From assembly GCA_937951875.1 (NCBI GenBank), contig CALGAN010000010.1, forward strand, positions 21,409 to 85,408: 64,000 nucleotides of DNA, written 5' to 3'. This document shows, one piece after another, positions 56,991 through 64,000 of this stretch. Position 1 is the stretch's first letter, and every line of letters begins with the position of its first letter. The DNA comes from an uncultured Alkalilimnicola sp. Its GTDB lineage: Bacteria; Pseudomonadota; Gammaproteobacteria; Nitrococcales; AK92. Below the pieces are notes generated by a model. It searched no databases. It was not told the origin of the DNA and saw only the letters and a program-made list of their open reading frames with translations. The translations under genes were made by a program, and so were the position numbers.

Positions 56991-57230
56991 ATGAGCAGCA
57001 TCGAAGAGCGCGTTCGTAAGATCGTTGTTGAGCAGCTTGGCGTCAAAGAAGAAGAAGTAACGCCGGAAGCGTCCTTCGTGGACGATCTGGGCGCCGATTC
57101 TCTCGACACCGTCGAGCTGGTGATGGCGCTCGAAGAAGAATTCGAGTGTGAGATCCCGGACGAAGAGGCCGAGAAGATCACCACCGTGCAGCAGGCTGTC
57201 AACTACATCAAGCAGCATCTGGGCGAGTAA
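56991..57230 (+). CDS. acpP: Acyl carrier protein
   Basis: A 79-residue acidic protein carrying growing acyl chains on phosphopantetheine at Ser37 (DDLGADSLDTVELVMALEE). AGGAAGGAACTG precedes ATG 56991. An intrinsic terminator between acpP and fabF would keep acpP mRNA in excess. Confidence 0.98.
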   Translation: MSSIEERVRKIVVEQLGVKEEEVTPEASFVDDLGADSLDTVELVMALEEEFECEIPDEEAEKITTVQQAVNYIKQHLGE

Positions 57231-57275
57231 CAGCGGGCTCCCGCTTGTGCCCGGTGCGCAAATTGGGAGCTTTTG

Positions 57276-57307
57276 CAGGGCCGGTTTTCCGGCCCTGTCC
57301 CGTTTTT
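57276..57307 (+). terminator. Intrinsic terminator between acpP and fabF
   Basis: CAGGGCCGG, loop TTTT, CCGGCCCTG (9-bp perfect stem), then TCCCGTTTTT. Probably partial, since fabF starts only 28 bp later and has no obvious promoter. Confidence 0.8.
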
Positions 57308-57334
57308 ATAGTTTGAAAAAACACGAGGTGGATC

Positions 57335-58576
57335 GTGTCTAAGCGGCGAGTAGTGGTCACGGGCCTGGGTATCGTCTCCCCGGTGGGCAGCACCGTGAAC
57401 GAGGCATGGCAGAACATCCTGGCCGGCAAGAGCGGGATCGGACCCATCACCAGCTTCGACGTATCCGCCTTCAGTGTCCGCTTCGGCGGCGCCGTCAAGG
57501 GCTTCAACGTGGAGGACTACATCTCCGCCAAGGAAGCCCGCAAGATGGACGAGTTCATTCATTACGGCATCGGTGCCGGCATCCAGGCCATCCGCGACGC
57601 TGGCCTGGAGATCACCGAAGCCAACGCCGAGCGCATCGGCGTGGCGATCGGCTCCGGCATCGGCGGCATCGGCGCCATCGAACGCGGCTACAAGGTCTGG
57701 CTGGATAACGGACCGCGCAAGATGTCGCCGTTCCTGATCCCCAGCGCCATCATCAACATGATCTCGGGCCACCTGTCGATCATGTACGGCATCAAGGGCC
57801 CGAACATCGCCCTGGTGACGGCTTGCACCACCGGCACGCACAGCATCGGCGAGGCCGCGCGCATCATCGCCTACGGCGATGCCGACGTGATGATCGCCGG
57901 CGGCGCCGAGATGGCGACCACGCCGACCGGTCTGGGCGGCTTCGCGGCGGCGCGGGCGCTGTCCACCCGCAACGACGATCCGACCGCGGCCAGCCGCCCC
58001 TGGGACAAGGACCGCGACGGTTTCGTGCTCGCCGACGGGGCTGGCGTGCTGGTGCTGGAGGAGTACGAGCACGCCAAGGCGCGCGGCGCTAAGATCTACT
58101 GCGAGCTGGCCGGCTACGGCCGCAGCGGTGACGCTTACCACATGACCCAGCCGGCGGAGGGCGGCGACGGCGCCCGGCGCTGCATGCTCAACGCGTTGCG
58201 CGACGCCGGCATCAACCCGGACGAAGTCGACTACATCAACGCCCACGGCACGTCCACCCCGGCCGGCGACAAGGCCGAGACCGAGGCGGTCAAGGCGGCT
58301 TTCGGCGACCATGCCTACAAGCTGGCGATCAGCTCGACCAAGTCCATGACCGGGCATCTGCTCGGCGCCGCCGGCGGTGTGGAGGCGGTGTTCACGGCGC
58401 TGGCCATCCGCGATCAAGTGGCGCCGCCCACCATCAACTACACCACGCCCGATCCGGACTGCGACCTCGACTACGTGCCGAACACCGCGCGCGAGATGAA
58501 GATCGAGGTGGCGGTGTCCAACTCGTTCGGCTTCGGCGGCACCAACGGCTCCATCGTGCTGCGCCGCCTGCGCTAG
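57335..58576 (+). CDS. fabF: 3-oxoacyl-ACP synthase II (KAS II)
   Basis: A 413-residue elongating condensing enzyme. Cys164 (VTACTTGTHSIGEAARII), and His in INAHGTSTPAGDKAE and STKSMTGHLLGAAGG form the active site; SNSFGFGGTNGSIVLRR is the glycine-rich end. GTG 57335 has GAGGTG 4 nt upstream. pabC starts 7 bp after the stop. Confidence 0.97.
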   Translation: MSKRRVVVTGLGIVSPVGSTVNEAWQNILAGKSGIGPITSFDVSAFSVRFGGAVKGFNVEDYISAKEARKMDEFIHYGIGAGIQAIRDAGLEITEANAERIGVAIGSGIGGIGAIERGYKVWLDNGPRKMSPFLIPSAIINMISGHLSIMYGIKGPNIALVTACTTGTHSIGEAARIIAYGDADVMIAGGAEMATTPTGLGGFAAARALSTRNDDPTAASRPWDKDRDGFVLADGAGVLVLEEYEHAKARGAKIYCELAGYGRSGDAYHMTQPAEGGDGARRCMLNALRDAGINPDEVDYINAHGTSTPAGDKAETEAVKAAFGDHAYKLAISSTKSMTGHLLGAAGGVEAVFTALAIRDQVAPPTINYTTPDPDCDLDYVPNTAREMKIEVAVSNSFGFGGTNGSIVLRRLR

Positions 58577-58583
58577 GGTCGCC

Positions 58584-59450
58584 GTGCCGGGCGCGCAGCC
58601 GTCGACCATCATCGTCAACGGCGAAGCGACGGCGGCGATCGCCGTCGCCGACCGGGCCCTGCAGTATGGCGACGGTCTGTTCGAGACCATCGCCGTTCGC
58701 AACGGCCGGCTCTGCTTGTGGGAGCGGCACATGGCCCGGTTGGCGCTCGGGGCCGAACGCCTGGGGCTGCCGCCGCCGCCGGAACCCCTGCTGCGGGCGG
58801 AGGCGGCCACCTTGGCGGCTGGCCAAGCCAACGCGGTGCTCAAGCTGATCTACAGCGCCGGTAGCGGCGGTCGCGGCTACGCCCGCCCGCAACCGGCCAG
58901 TCCCAGCCGCATACTGCAAATACTGCCGGCGCCCGCATACCCGCCGAGCCATTGGCGGGACGGCGTGGCGGCGCGAATCTGCGACCTGCGCCTAGCCCAG
59001 CAGCCACGTCTTGCCGGTATAAAGCATCTCAACAGGCTCGAACAGGTGCTGGCCCGGCGCGAGTGGAACGGGGCGGAATTCGCCGAAGGCTTGCTGCTCG
59101 ACCAACAAGACCACGTCATAGAAGGCACGATCAGCAACGTGTTCCTGGTCCGCGGCGGGCGCCTGCGCACCCCCGCGCTGGATGCGTGCGGCGTGCGCGG
59201 GGTGATGCGTGATCGCGTGCTGGAGCTGGCGACCGAGCTCGGACTGACGGCGGAGGAGGGGACGGTGACGCTCGCCGATCTGGGGGAGGCCGATGAAGTG
59301 TTCCTGACCAACAGCCTGATCGGGGTGTGGCCGGTGGTTTGCCTGGGCTCGACGCGGTTGCGTCCGGGACCGGTGGCGCGGGCGCTGCTGACGCGGCTGC
59401 GGGCGGCCGACGAATGTCTGTTGCCGGTGGGGGACGATGGCGATGCTTAA
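58584..59450 (+). CDS. pabC: Aminodeoxychorismate lyase
   Basis: A 288-residue PLP enzyme of fold type IV that releases 4-aminobenzoate for folate. DRALQYGDGLFETIAVRNG is the family opening, and the PLP Lys is Lys147 in GIKHLNRLEQVLARREW, followed by EGTISNVFLVRGGRLRTPALDACGVRGVMRDRV. GTG 58584 is the start. It overlaps mltG by 14 bp. Confidence 0.93.
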   Translation: MPGAQPSTIIVNGEATAAIAVADRALQYGDGLFETIAVRNGRLCLWERHMARLALGAERLGLPPPPEPLLRAEAATLAAGQANAVLKLIYSAGSGGRGYARPQPASPSRILQILPAPAYPPSHWRDGVAARICDLRLAQQPRLAGIKHLNRLEQVLARREWNGAEFAEGLLLDQQDHVIEGTISNVFLVRGGRLRTPALDACGVRGVMRDRVLELATELGLTAEEGTVTLADLGEADEVFLTNSLIGVWPVVCLGSTRLRPGPVARALLTRLRAADECLLPVGDDGDA

Positions 59451-60453
59451 GGCGCTCGGGAGAATCGCACTGCTCCTGCTGCTGGCGGCCGCGGTGGCCG
59501 GCGGGCTGGCCGTGCGCGAGTATCGCGCCTTCATCGACCGTCCCATGAACGTTCCCGCCGAGGGCTATGTGTTGGACGTGCCGGCGGGCAGCTCGCTGGC
59601 GCGCGTGGCCAGCCAGCTCGAGGCCGCCGGCGTGATCGACCAGGCCTTGCTGCTGCGGGCCTACGGCCGCCTGTCCGGTCAAGCCGCGCGCATCAAGGCC
59701 GGCGAATACGCGCTCGCGGCCGGCACCACCCCGCGCCAGCTGCTGGAGAAACTGGTGGCCGGCGAGGTGGTGCAGTACACCCTGACGCTAGTGGAAGGCT
59801 GGACCTTCAAGCAGCTGATGCAGGCGGTGCGCGCCCACCCGGCCCTGACGCAAACGCTCACCGGCCTGAGCGGCGAGGAGATCATGGCCCGGCTCGGCTC
59901 TCCGGGCGTGCATCCCGAGGGCCAGTTCTATCCCGACACCTATCGCTTCCCGCGCGGCACCACCGATCTGGACTTCCTGCGGCGCGCGCACGAGCTCATG
60001 AAGCGGCGCCTGGCGGCGGAGTGGGACCAGCGCAGCGAGGGCCTGCCGCTCAAGACGCCCTATGAGGCCCTGATCCTCGCCTCCATCATCGAACGCGAGA
60101 CCGGCGTGCCCGAGGAGCGCCCGCGCATCGCCGGGGTGTTCGTGCGCCGGCTCAAGCTCGGCATGCGCCTGCAGACCGACCCGACCGTGATCTACGGCGT
60201 GGGCGACGCCTTCGACGGCAATCTCCGCCGCCGCGATCTGCTCACCGACACGCCTTACAACACCTACACCCGCGCCGGCCTGCCGCCGACACCCATCGCC
60301 ATGCCCAGCGCGGCGGCCATCAACGCCGCGCTCAACCCGGCGCCCGGCAACGAGCTCTACTTCGTGTCCAAGGGGGACGGCAGTCACTACTTCTCGGCCA
60401 CGCTGGAAGAGCATAATGCCGCGGTACGGCGTTATCAGCTCAAGGGGCGCTGA
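59437..60453 (+). CDS. mltG: Endolytic murein transglycosylase
   Basis: A 338-residue inner-membrane protein that cuts nascent glycan strands and sets their length. One N-terminal helix (residues about 8-28) is followed by a LysM-like domain and the YceG catalytic domain. The catalytic Glu lies in LILASIIERETGVPEERPRIAGVFVRRL (near residue 219), with QTDPTVIYG and SPYNTYTR-like DTPYNTYTRAGLPPTPI. ATG 59443 is an alternative start. It overlaps tmk by 1 bp. Confidence 0.95.
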   Translation: MAMLKALGRIALLLLLAAAVAGGLAVREYRAFIDRPMNVPAEGYVLDVPAGSSLARVASQLEAAGVIDQALLLRAYGRLSGQAARIKAGEYALAAGTTPRQLLEKLVAGEVVQYTLTLVEGWTFKQLMQAVRAHPALTQTLTGLSGEEIMARLGSPGVHPEGQFYPDTYRFPRGTTDLDFLRRAHELMKRRLAAEWDQRSEGLPLKTPYEALILASIIERETGVPEERPRIAGVFVRRLKLGMRLQTDPTVIYGVGDAFDGNLRRRDLLTDTPYNTYTRAGLPPTPIAMPSAAAINAALNPAPGNELYFVSKGDGSHYFSATLEEHNAAVRRYQLKGR

Positions 60454-61076
60454 TGGCTCGAGGTTTGTTCATAACGGTCGAAGGCGTCGAGGGCGCGGGC
60501 AAGACCACCTGCTTGGATGCGGTGCGCGAGTTCCTGGAACGGCGCGGCCGGCGCGTGGTGACCACCCGCGAGCCGGGCGGCACGCCGTTGGGCGAGGCGG
60601 TGCGGGCGCTGCTGCTCGGCCACGACTACGCCGGCATGAGCGCCGACGCCGAGATCCTGCTGGTGTTCGCCGCCCGCGCTGAGCATCTGGCCAAGGTGGT
60701 GCGGCCCGCGCTGGCCGAGGGCTGCGTGGTGCTGTGCGATCGCTTCGTCGACGCCACCTATGCCTATCAAGGCGGCGGCCGCGGCTTGCCGGAGGGGCGG
60801 ATCGCCGAGCTGGAGCGCTGGGTGTTACAGGGGCTGGAACCTGATTTGACCCTGCTGCTCGACTTGCCGGTGGAGCAGGGGCTGGCGCGGGCGGGGCGGC
60901 GCAGCGCGCCGGACCGCTTCGAGAGCGAGCAGGCCGCCTTCTTCGAGCGCGCGCGCGCCGTGTACCGGCAGCGCGCCGAGCGTTTTCCGCGGCGCATCCG
61001 GATGATCGACGCCAGCCGGAGCGTGGAGGACGTGCGGGCGCAGATCGTCGCCGAACTGGAGCGGCTTGGGCCATGA
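60453..61076 (+). CDS. tmk: Thymidylate kinase
   Basis: A 207-residue kinase converting dTMP to dTDP. P-loop ITVEGVEGAGKTTC (residues 7-20), REPGGTPLGEAVR, the DRY-like CDRFVDATYAYQGGGRG, and the LID loop RAGRRSAPDRFE are present. Overlaps holB by 4 bp. Confidence 0.97.
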   Translation: MARGLFITVEGVEGAGKTTCLDAVREFLERRGRRVVTTREPGGTPLGEAVRALLLGHDYAGMSADAEILLVFAARAEHLAKVVRPALAEGCVVLCDRFVDATYAYQGGGRGLPEGRIAELERWVLQGLEPDLTLLLDLPVEQGLARAGRRSAPDRFESEQAAFFERARAVYRQRAERFPRRIRMIDASRSVEDVRAQIVAELERLGP

Positions 61077-62071
61077 CGGTCGAGCGCTATCCCTGGCATG
61101 CGCAGCCATGGCAGAGCCTGAGCGCGCGGTTGGCGGCCGGCCGGCTGCCGCACGCGCTGCTGATCGGCGGCCCGGCGGGATTGGGCAAGACCGCCCTGGC
61201 GCTGGCGCTGGCGCAGGCGCTGCTGTGCCAGAATCCGCGCGCCGATCGTCAGGCCTGCGGCCAATGCGGCGCTTGTCGTCTGGTCGCCAGCGGCGCCCAT
61301 CCGGATTTGCAGCGGGTGCACCTCGAGGAGGGTAGCCGCCAGATCAAGATCGACCAGATCCGCGAGCTCAACGCCTTCCTGGGGCTGAAGAGCCAGTACG
61401 GCGGCTTTCGGGTCGGGGTCATCGCGCCGGCCGACCAGATGAACGCGGCCGCCGCCAACGGCCTGCTCAAGACCCTGGAGGAGCCGCCGCCGGGCGCGGT
61501 GGCGATTCTGGTCGCCAGCCGACCGACGGCGCTGCCGATCACCGTTCGTAGCCGCTGTCAGCAGGTGCCGGTGGCGGCGCCGCCGCCGGAGCAGGCGGCA
61601 CAGTGGCTGCGGAGCCAGCCCGGCGGGGCGGAAGCTGTGGAGCTCTTGGGACTCGCCGGCGGCTCGCCGCTGGCCGCGCTGGAATTGGCGGCGGCCGGCA
61701 CCGCCGCCCGGCGGGTGGAGCTGCGGCGCACCCTGGAAGAACTGCACGCTGGGCGCACCACCCCGGTGGAGGCGGCGGAGCGCTGGCAGGCGGTCGGTAG
61801 CGCGGCGCTGGTGCCGTTGCTCCAGAGCCTGGTGGGCGATTTGATCCGGCTGGCCAGCCTGGGAGAGGCGGCGGCGTCCGGCATCGGCGACGCCGGGCGC
61901 TTGCGCGCCCTTTGGCAAGGAATAGACTTGGTATTGTTGTACAAATACTTGGATCGTATTGTTGAGGTGCGTCGGCACCTGAATCATCCGCTCAACGAGC
62001 AGCTGTTGCTGGAAGAGTTGTTCATCGGCTGGCAGCGGTTGCGGCCGTCGCCGGTTTCGGCCCGAGGGTAG
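61073..62071 (+). CDS. holB: DNA polymerase III subunit delta'
   Basis: A 332-residue clamp-loader subunit. AAA+ fold with LIGGPAGLGKTALALALAQALLC, a zinc-type Cys group CGQCGACRLVASGAHPDL, NAAAANGLLKTLEEPPPGAVAILV and the SRC motif ITVRSRCQQ. Order tmk-holB-pilZ-tatD is conserved. Confidence 0.95.
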   Translation: MTVERYPWHAQPWQSLSARLAAGRLPHALLIGGPAGLGKTALALALAQALLCQNPRADRQACGQCGACRLVASGAHPDLQRVHLEEGSRQIKIDQIRELNAFLGLKSQYGGFRVGVIAPADQMNAAAANGLLKTLEEPPPGAVAILVASRPTALPITVRSRCQQVPVAAPPPEQAAQWLRSQPGGAEAVELLGLAGGSPLAALELAAAGTAARRVELRRTLEELHAGRTTPVEAAERWQAVGSAALVPLLQSLVGDLIRLASLGEAAASGIGDAGRLRALWQGIDLVLLYKYLDRIVEVRRHLNHPLNEQLLLEELFIGWQRLRPSPVSARG

Positions 62072-62075
62072 ATCC

Positions 62076-62441
62076 ATGATCGATGTTCCGCGCAAGCCCG
62101 CCGGGGCGCGACAGGGTATTTTGTCCTTGACCATCAAGGACAAGAACGCGCTTTATGCGGCGTACATGCCGTTCCTGAAGAACGGCGGCCTGTTCGTTCC
62201 CACCAATAACCAGTACGCCTTGGGCGACGAGGTATTCATCCTCCTCAGCCTCATGGACGAAACCGAGAAGATCCCCGTGGTCGGCCGGGTGGTGTGGATC
62301 ACCCCCAAGGGTGCCCAGGGCAACCGCGCTGCCGGCATCGGCCTGCAGTTCGTCGACAAGGACGGCGGTCCCGCCCGCGCCAAGATCGAGACCTATCTGG
62401 CCGGCGCGCTCGAATCCGAGCGTCCCACCCACACCATGTGA
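62076..62441 (+). CDS. pilZ: PilZ protein (type IV pilus assembly)
   Basis: A 121-residue PilZ-domain protein. GILSLTIKDKNALYAAYMPFLKNGGLFVPT is the signature of the pilus-assembly PilZ, which lacks the RxxxR c-di-GMP-binding motif; none is seen here. It works with FimX and PilB in other species. Its presence implies type IV pili, consistent with comEC. Confidence 0.94.
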   Translation: MIDVPRKPAGARQGILSLTIKDKNALYAAYMPFLKNGGLFVPTNNQYALGDEVFILLSLMDETEKIPVVGRVVWITPKGAQGNRAAGIGLQFVDKDGGPARAKIETYLAGALESERPTHTM

Positions 62442-62453
62442 GCGCCTTCCCGC

Positions 62454-63233
62454 ATGTCGTCCGAGCCCGCGCTGATCGACTCTCATTGCCATCTGCACAT
62501 GCTGGAAGACCCCGCCGCGGCGGTCAGCGCTGCGCGCGACGCCGGTGTGACGCACATGCTCACGGTGGCGGTGGACGTGGCCAGCTGGGAGCCGGTGACG
62601 GCGCTGGCTCAACGCTACACCGAGGTGTCCGCCTCGGTAGGCGTGCACCCGTGCGCCGATCCGGCCCGAGAGCCGAGTGTCGCCGACATGCTGGCGCGCG
62701 CCAGTGATCCGGCGGTGGTGGCGATCGGCGAAACCGGGCTGGATTACTACTACAGCAAGGGCGATCCGGAACGGCAGCGCGAGCGTTTCCGCCGCCATGT
62801 GGCCGTTGCCCGCGAGCTCAACAAGCCGCTGATCGTCCATACCCGCGACGCGCGCGAGGATACCGTGCGCATTTTGCGTGAGACGCGCGCGTCCGAGTGC
62901 GGCGGCGTGATCCACTGTTTCACCGAGGACTACGATACAGCGGCACGCTGCATCGATCTCGGGTTTTACATTTCTTTTTCCGGCATTCTTACCTTCCGCA
63001 ATGCGGACAGCCTGCGCGATGTGGCGCGGCGCGTTCCGCTGGAGCGGATTCTCATCGAGACCGACTCGCCGTACCTGGCGCCGGTCCCGTACCGCGGCAA
63101 GAAGAACCAGCCGGCCTATGTGCGGCGCGTGGCCGAACAGCTGGCGGAGCTCAAGGATGTCTCGGTGCAGGAAGTGGCGCGGATCACCACGGACAATTTC
63201 CACCGCCTGTTCCCGCTGGCCGCCGCCGCGTAA
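62454..63233 (+). CDS. TatD-family metal-dependent hydrolase (YcfH type)
   Basis: A 259-residue TIM-barrel hydrolase, probably a deoxyribonuclease. LIDSHCHLHML metal ligands, IGETGLDYYY, LIVHTRDARED, VIHCFTEDYDTA, and ETDSPYLAPVPYRGKKNQPAYV are complete. Last gene of the large plus-strand block, 12 bp after pilZ. Confidence 0.94.
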   Translation: MSSEPALIDSHCHLHMLEDPAAAVSAARDAGVTHMLTVAVDVASWEPVTALAQRYTEVSASVGVHPCADPAREPSVADMLARASDPAVVAIGETGLDYYYSKGDPERQRERFRRHVAVARELNKPLIVHTRDAREDTVRILRETRASECGGVIHCFTEDYDTAARCIDLGFYISFSGILTFRNADSLRDVARRVPLERILIETDSPYLAPVPYRGKKNQPAYVRRVAEQLAELKDVSVQEVARITTDNFHRLFPLAAAA

Positions 63234-63737
63234 CGTCTGAAGCCGTCGAGGCTGATGTGCGCGGCGTCGCCGATATGGCCGCGCAAGCGTGCGAGCATCG
63301 GCAGTGCGAGCCGCATTTCCCGGCATCGGGGACCGGCCGCCGTTTAGCGCCGCCACACGGATCGGTCGCCGTCGACCGGATCTTAGCGCCGGTTACCGCG
63401 ATTGCATGGCGATTCTCACGTCCGCATGGCGGAATGACGTTTTGTTTTTCTTGACCGTGCCGGCTACTCGTGCAACATTGTCGCCCTGGTTTTCAGGCCC
63501 GGCTGTATGCCGGCTCGTGCTGCGGAACGGAAACGCATTGTCGCCACCGGTAGCGCTCGCTACGGAGGCGGGCAGGGCGATTCCGATCGCGAGCGAAAAC
63601 GCCGACAAGGGATATGTCCGGTACCGCCGCGGATGCCGCTTCGGGTCGGCCTTTGCGACATAGAAGCGCGATGCAGTTGGCCGGGGCGGTTGTTTTCACC
63701 ACAAGGGGCGCTGCCCCAGCGGTATCGGAGAAGCACG
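63234..63737. other. Gene-free region between tatD and the acyl-CoA synthetase gene
   Basis: About 504 bp. Several open frames of 60-124 codons exist on both strands but lack ribosome sites and protein-like composition. GC content is visibly lower around 63420-63480. I see no clear terminator for tatD and no convincing promoter for the next gene. Confidence 0.5.
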
Positions 63738-64000
63738 TTGTTCGATCGGCATCTGAAAGTCTGGCCGGAACATGCGCCGCGCCACATAGAGCTGCCCAAG
63801 ACCAGCCTGTACACCAACCTCGAGATTTCCGCGCTGCGCTATCCGGACAAGGTAGCGATCTATTACTACGGCAGCGCGCTCAGCTACGCCGAGCTGAAGA
63901 AGCAGGTCGAGGCGCTGGCCGGTTATCTGCAGGACCAGGGCGTGCGCAAGGGCGACCGGGTGCTGCTGTACATGCAGAACAGCCCGCAGTTCATCATCGG
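63738..64000 (+). CDS. Long-chain acyl-CoA synthetase, N-terminal part (cut by window)
   Basis: 87 residues visible: LFDRHLKVWPEHAPRHIELP, then TSLYTNLEISALRYPDKVAIYYYG, LSYAELKKQVEALAGYLQ and VRKGDRVLLYMQNSPQFIIG. This is the N-terminal ANL-superfamily pattern of long-chain fatty-acid ligases. TTG 63738 is the likely start, with CGGAGAA about 6 nt before it. The substrate cannot be judged because the AMP-binding motifs lie beyond the window. Confidence 0.85.
   Translation, partial: MFDRHLKVWPEHAPRHIELPKTSLYTNLEISALRYPDKVAIYYYGSALSYAELKKQVEALAGYLQDQGVRKGDRVLLYMQNSPQFII

Noticed and set aside
63289..63663. 124-codon open frame between tatD and the acyl-CoA synthetase gene
   Set aside because: No ribosome site, no recognisable motif, and equal-length frames on the opposite strand.

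Overview
The window is a GC-rich, densely coded bacterial chromosome segment from a gammaproteobacterium. The evidence is the CsiV gene beside mfd, the nagZ/MTIP neighbourhood, and a long housekeeping run (lolCD-comEC-exbBD-lpxK-kdsB-ptp-rne-rluC-sppA-maf-yceD-rpmF-plsX-fab-pabC-mltG-tmk-holB-pilZ-tatD) in nearly the order recalled for Pseudomonas. Genus cannot be fixed: fabH sits inside the fab cluster as in E. coli, and murB and the small Trm112-like gene are missing from their Pseudomonas positions. No rRNA, tRNA, CRISPR array, insertion sequence or prophage was recognised. OtsA at the left edge and an acyl-CoA synthetase at the right edge are cut by the window.

Region 1 (1-9 kb) is a mixed accessory stretch: trehalose-phosphate synthase, two MFS transporters, a YgiQ radical-SAM protein, a secreted unknown, a CtaG-like cytochrome oxidase assembly factor and a YbhN-like membrane protein. 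It ends in a 167-residue protein resembling the central part of integron integrases. That protein lacks the tyrosine-recombinase catalytic residues but sits behind a consensus LexA (SOS) box; it is the most unusual item in the window. Region 2 (9-20 kb) is a leucine/isovalerate catabolic unit, liuR-liuABCDE, with acetoacetyl-CoA synthetase and 3-hydroxybutyrate dehydrogenase next to it. Three copies of a LiuR-like operator (TTGACGTTAACGTAAA type) tie these together. Leucine is taken via isovaleryl-CoA and methylcrotonyl-CoA to acetoacetate, which AacS activates and BdhA interconverts with 3-hydroxybutyrate.

Region 3 (20-30 kb) holds gpmA, an OprC-type TonB-dependent copper receptor, a receiver-less sigma-54 activator, a DsbD/TauE-like membrane protein, a hot-dog thioesterase, a CYTH protein, an L,D-transpeptidase, nagZ, and a purine salvage group (DsrE-like protein, hypoxanthine phosphoribosyltransferase, methylthioinosine phosphorylase). 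Region 4 (30-37 kb, minus strand) holds csiV, mfd, a divergent type I-beta DAHP synthase, agmatine deiminase and N-carbamoylputrescine amidase (agmatine to putrescine), and a small exported protein. Region 5 (37.5-63 kb) is the envelope, lipid and replication housekeeping block: lipoprotein sorting (a single LolC/E permease with LolD), DNA uptake (ComEC), ExbBD, lipid A and KDO synthesis, RNase E, the fatty-acid cluster, folate and peptidoglycan enzymes, thymidylate kinase, the delta-prime clamp-loader subunit, PilZ and TatD.

Regulatory features read directly include a LexA box, three LiuR operators (two overlapping good -35 elements), a near-consensus promoter that would make the yceD-rpmF-plsX transcript almost leaderless, an acpP promoter, two clear intrinsic terminators, and two diverged copies of a dispersed GC-rich intergenic repeat.
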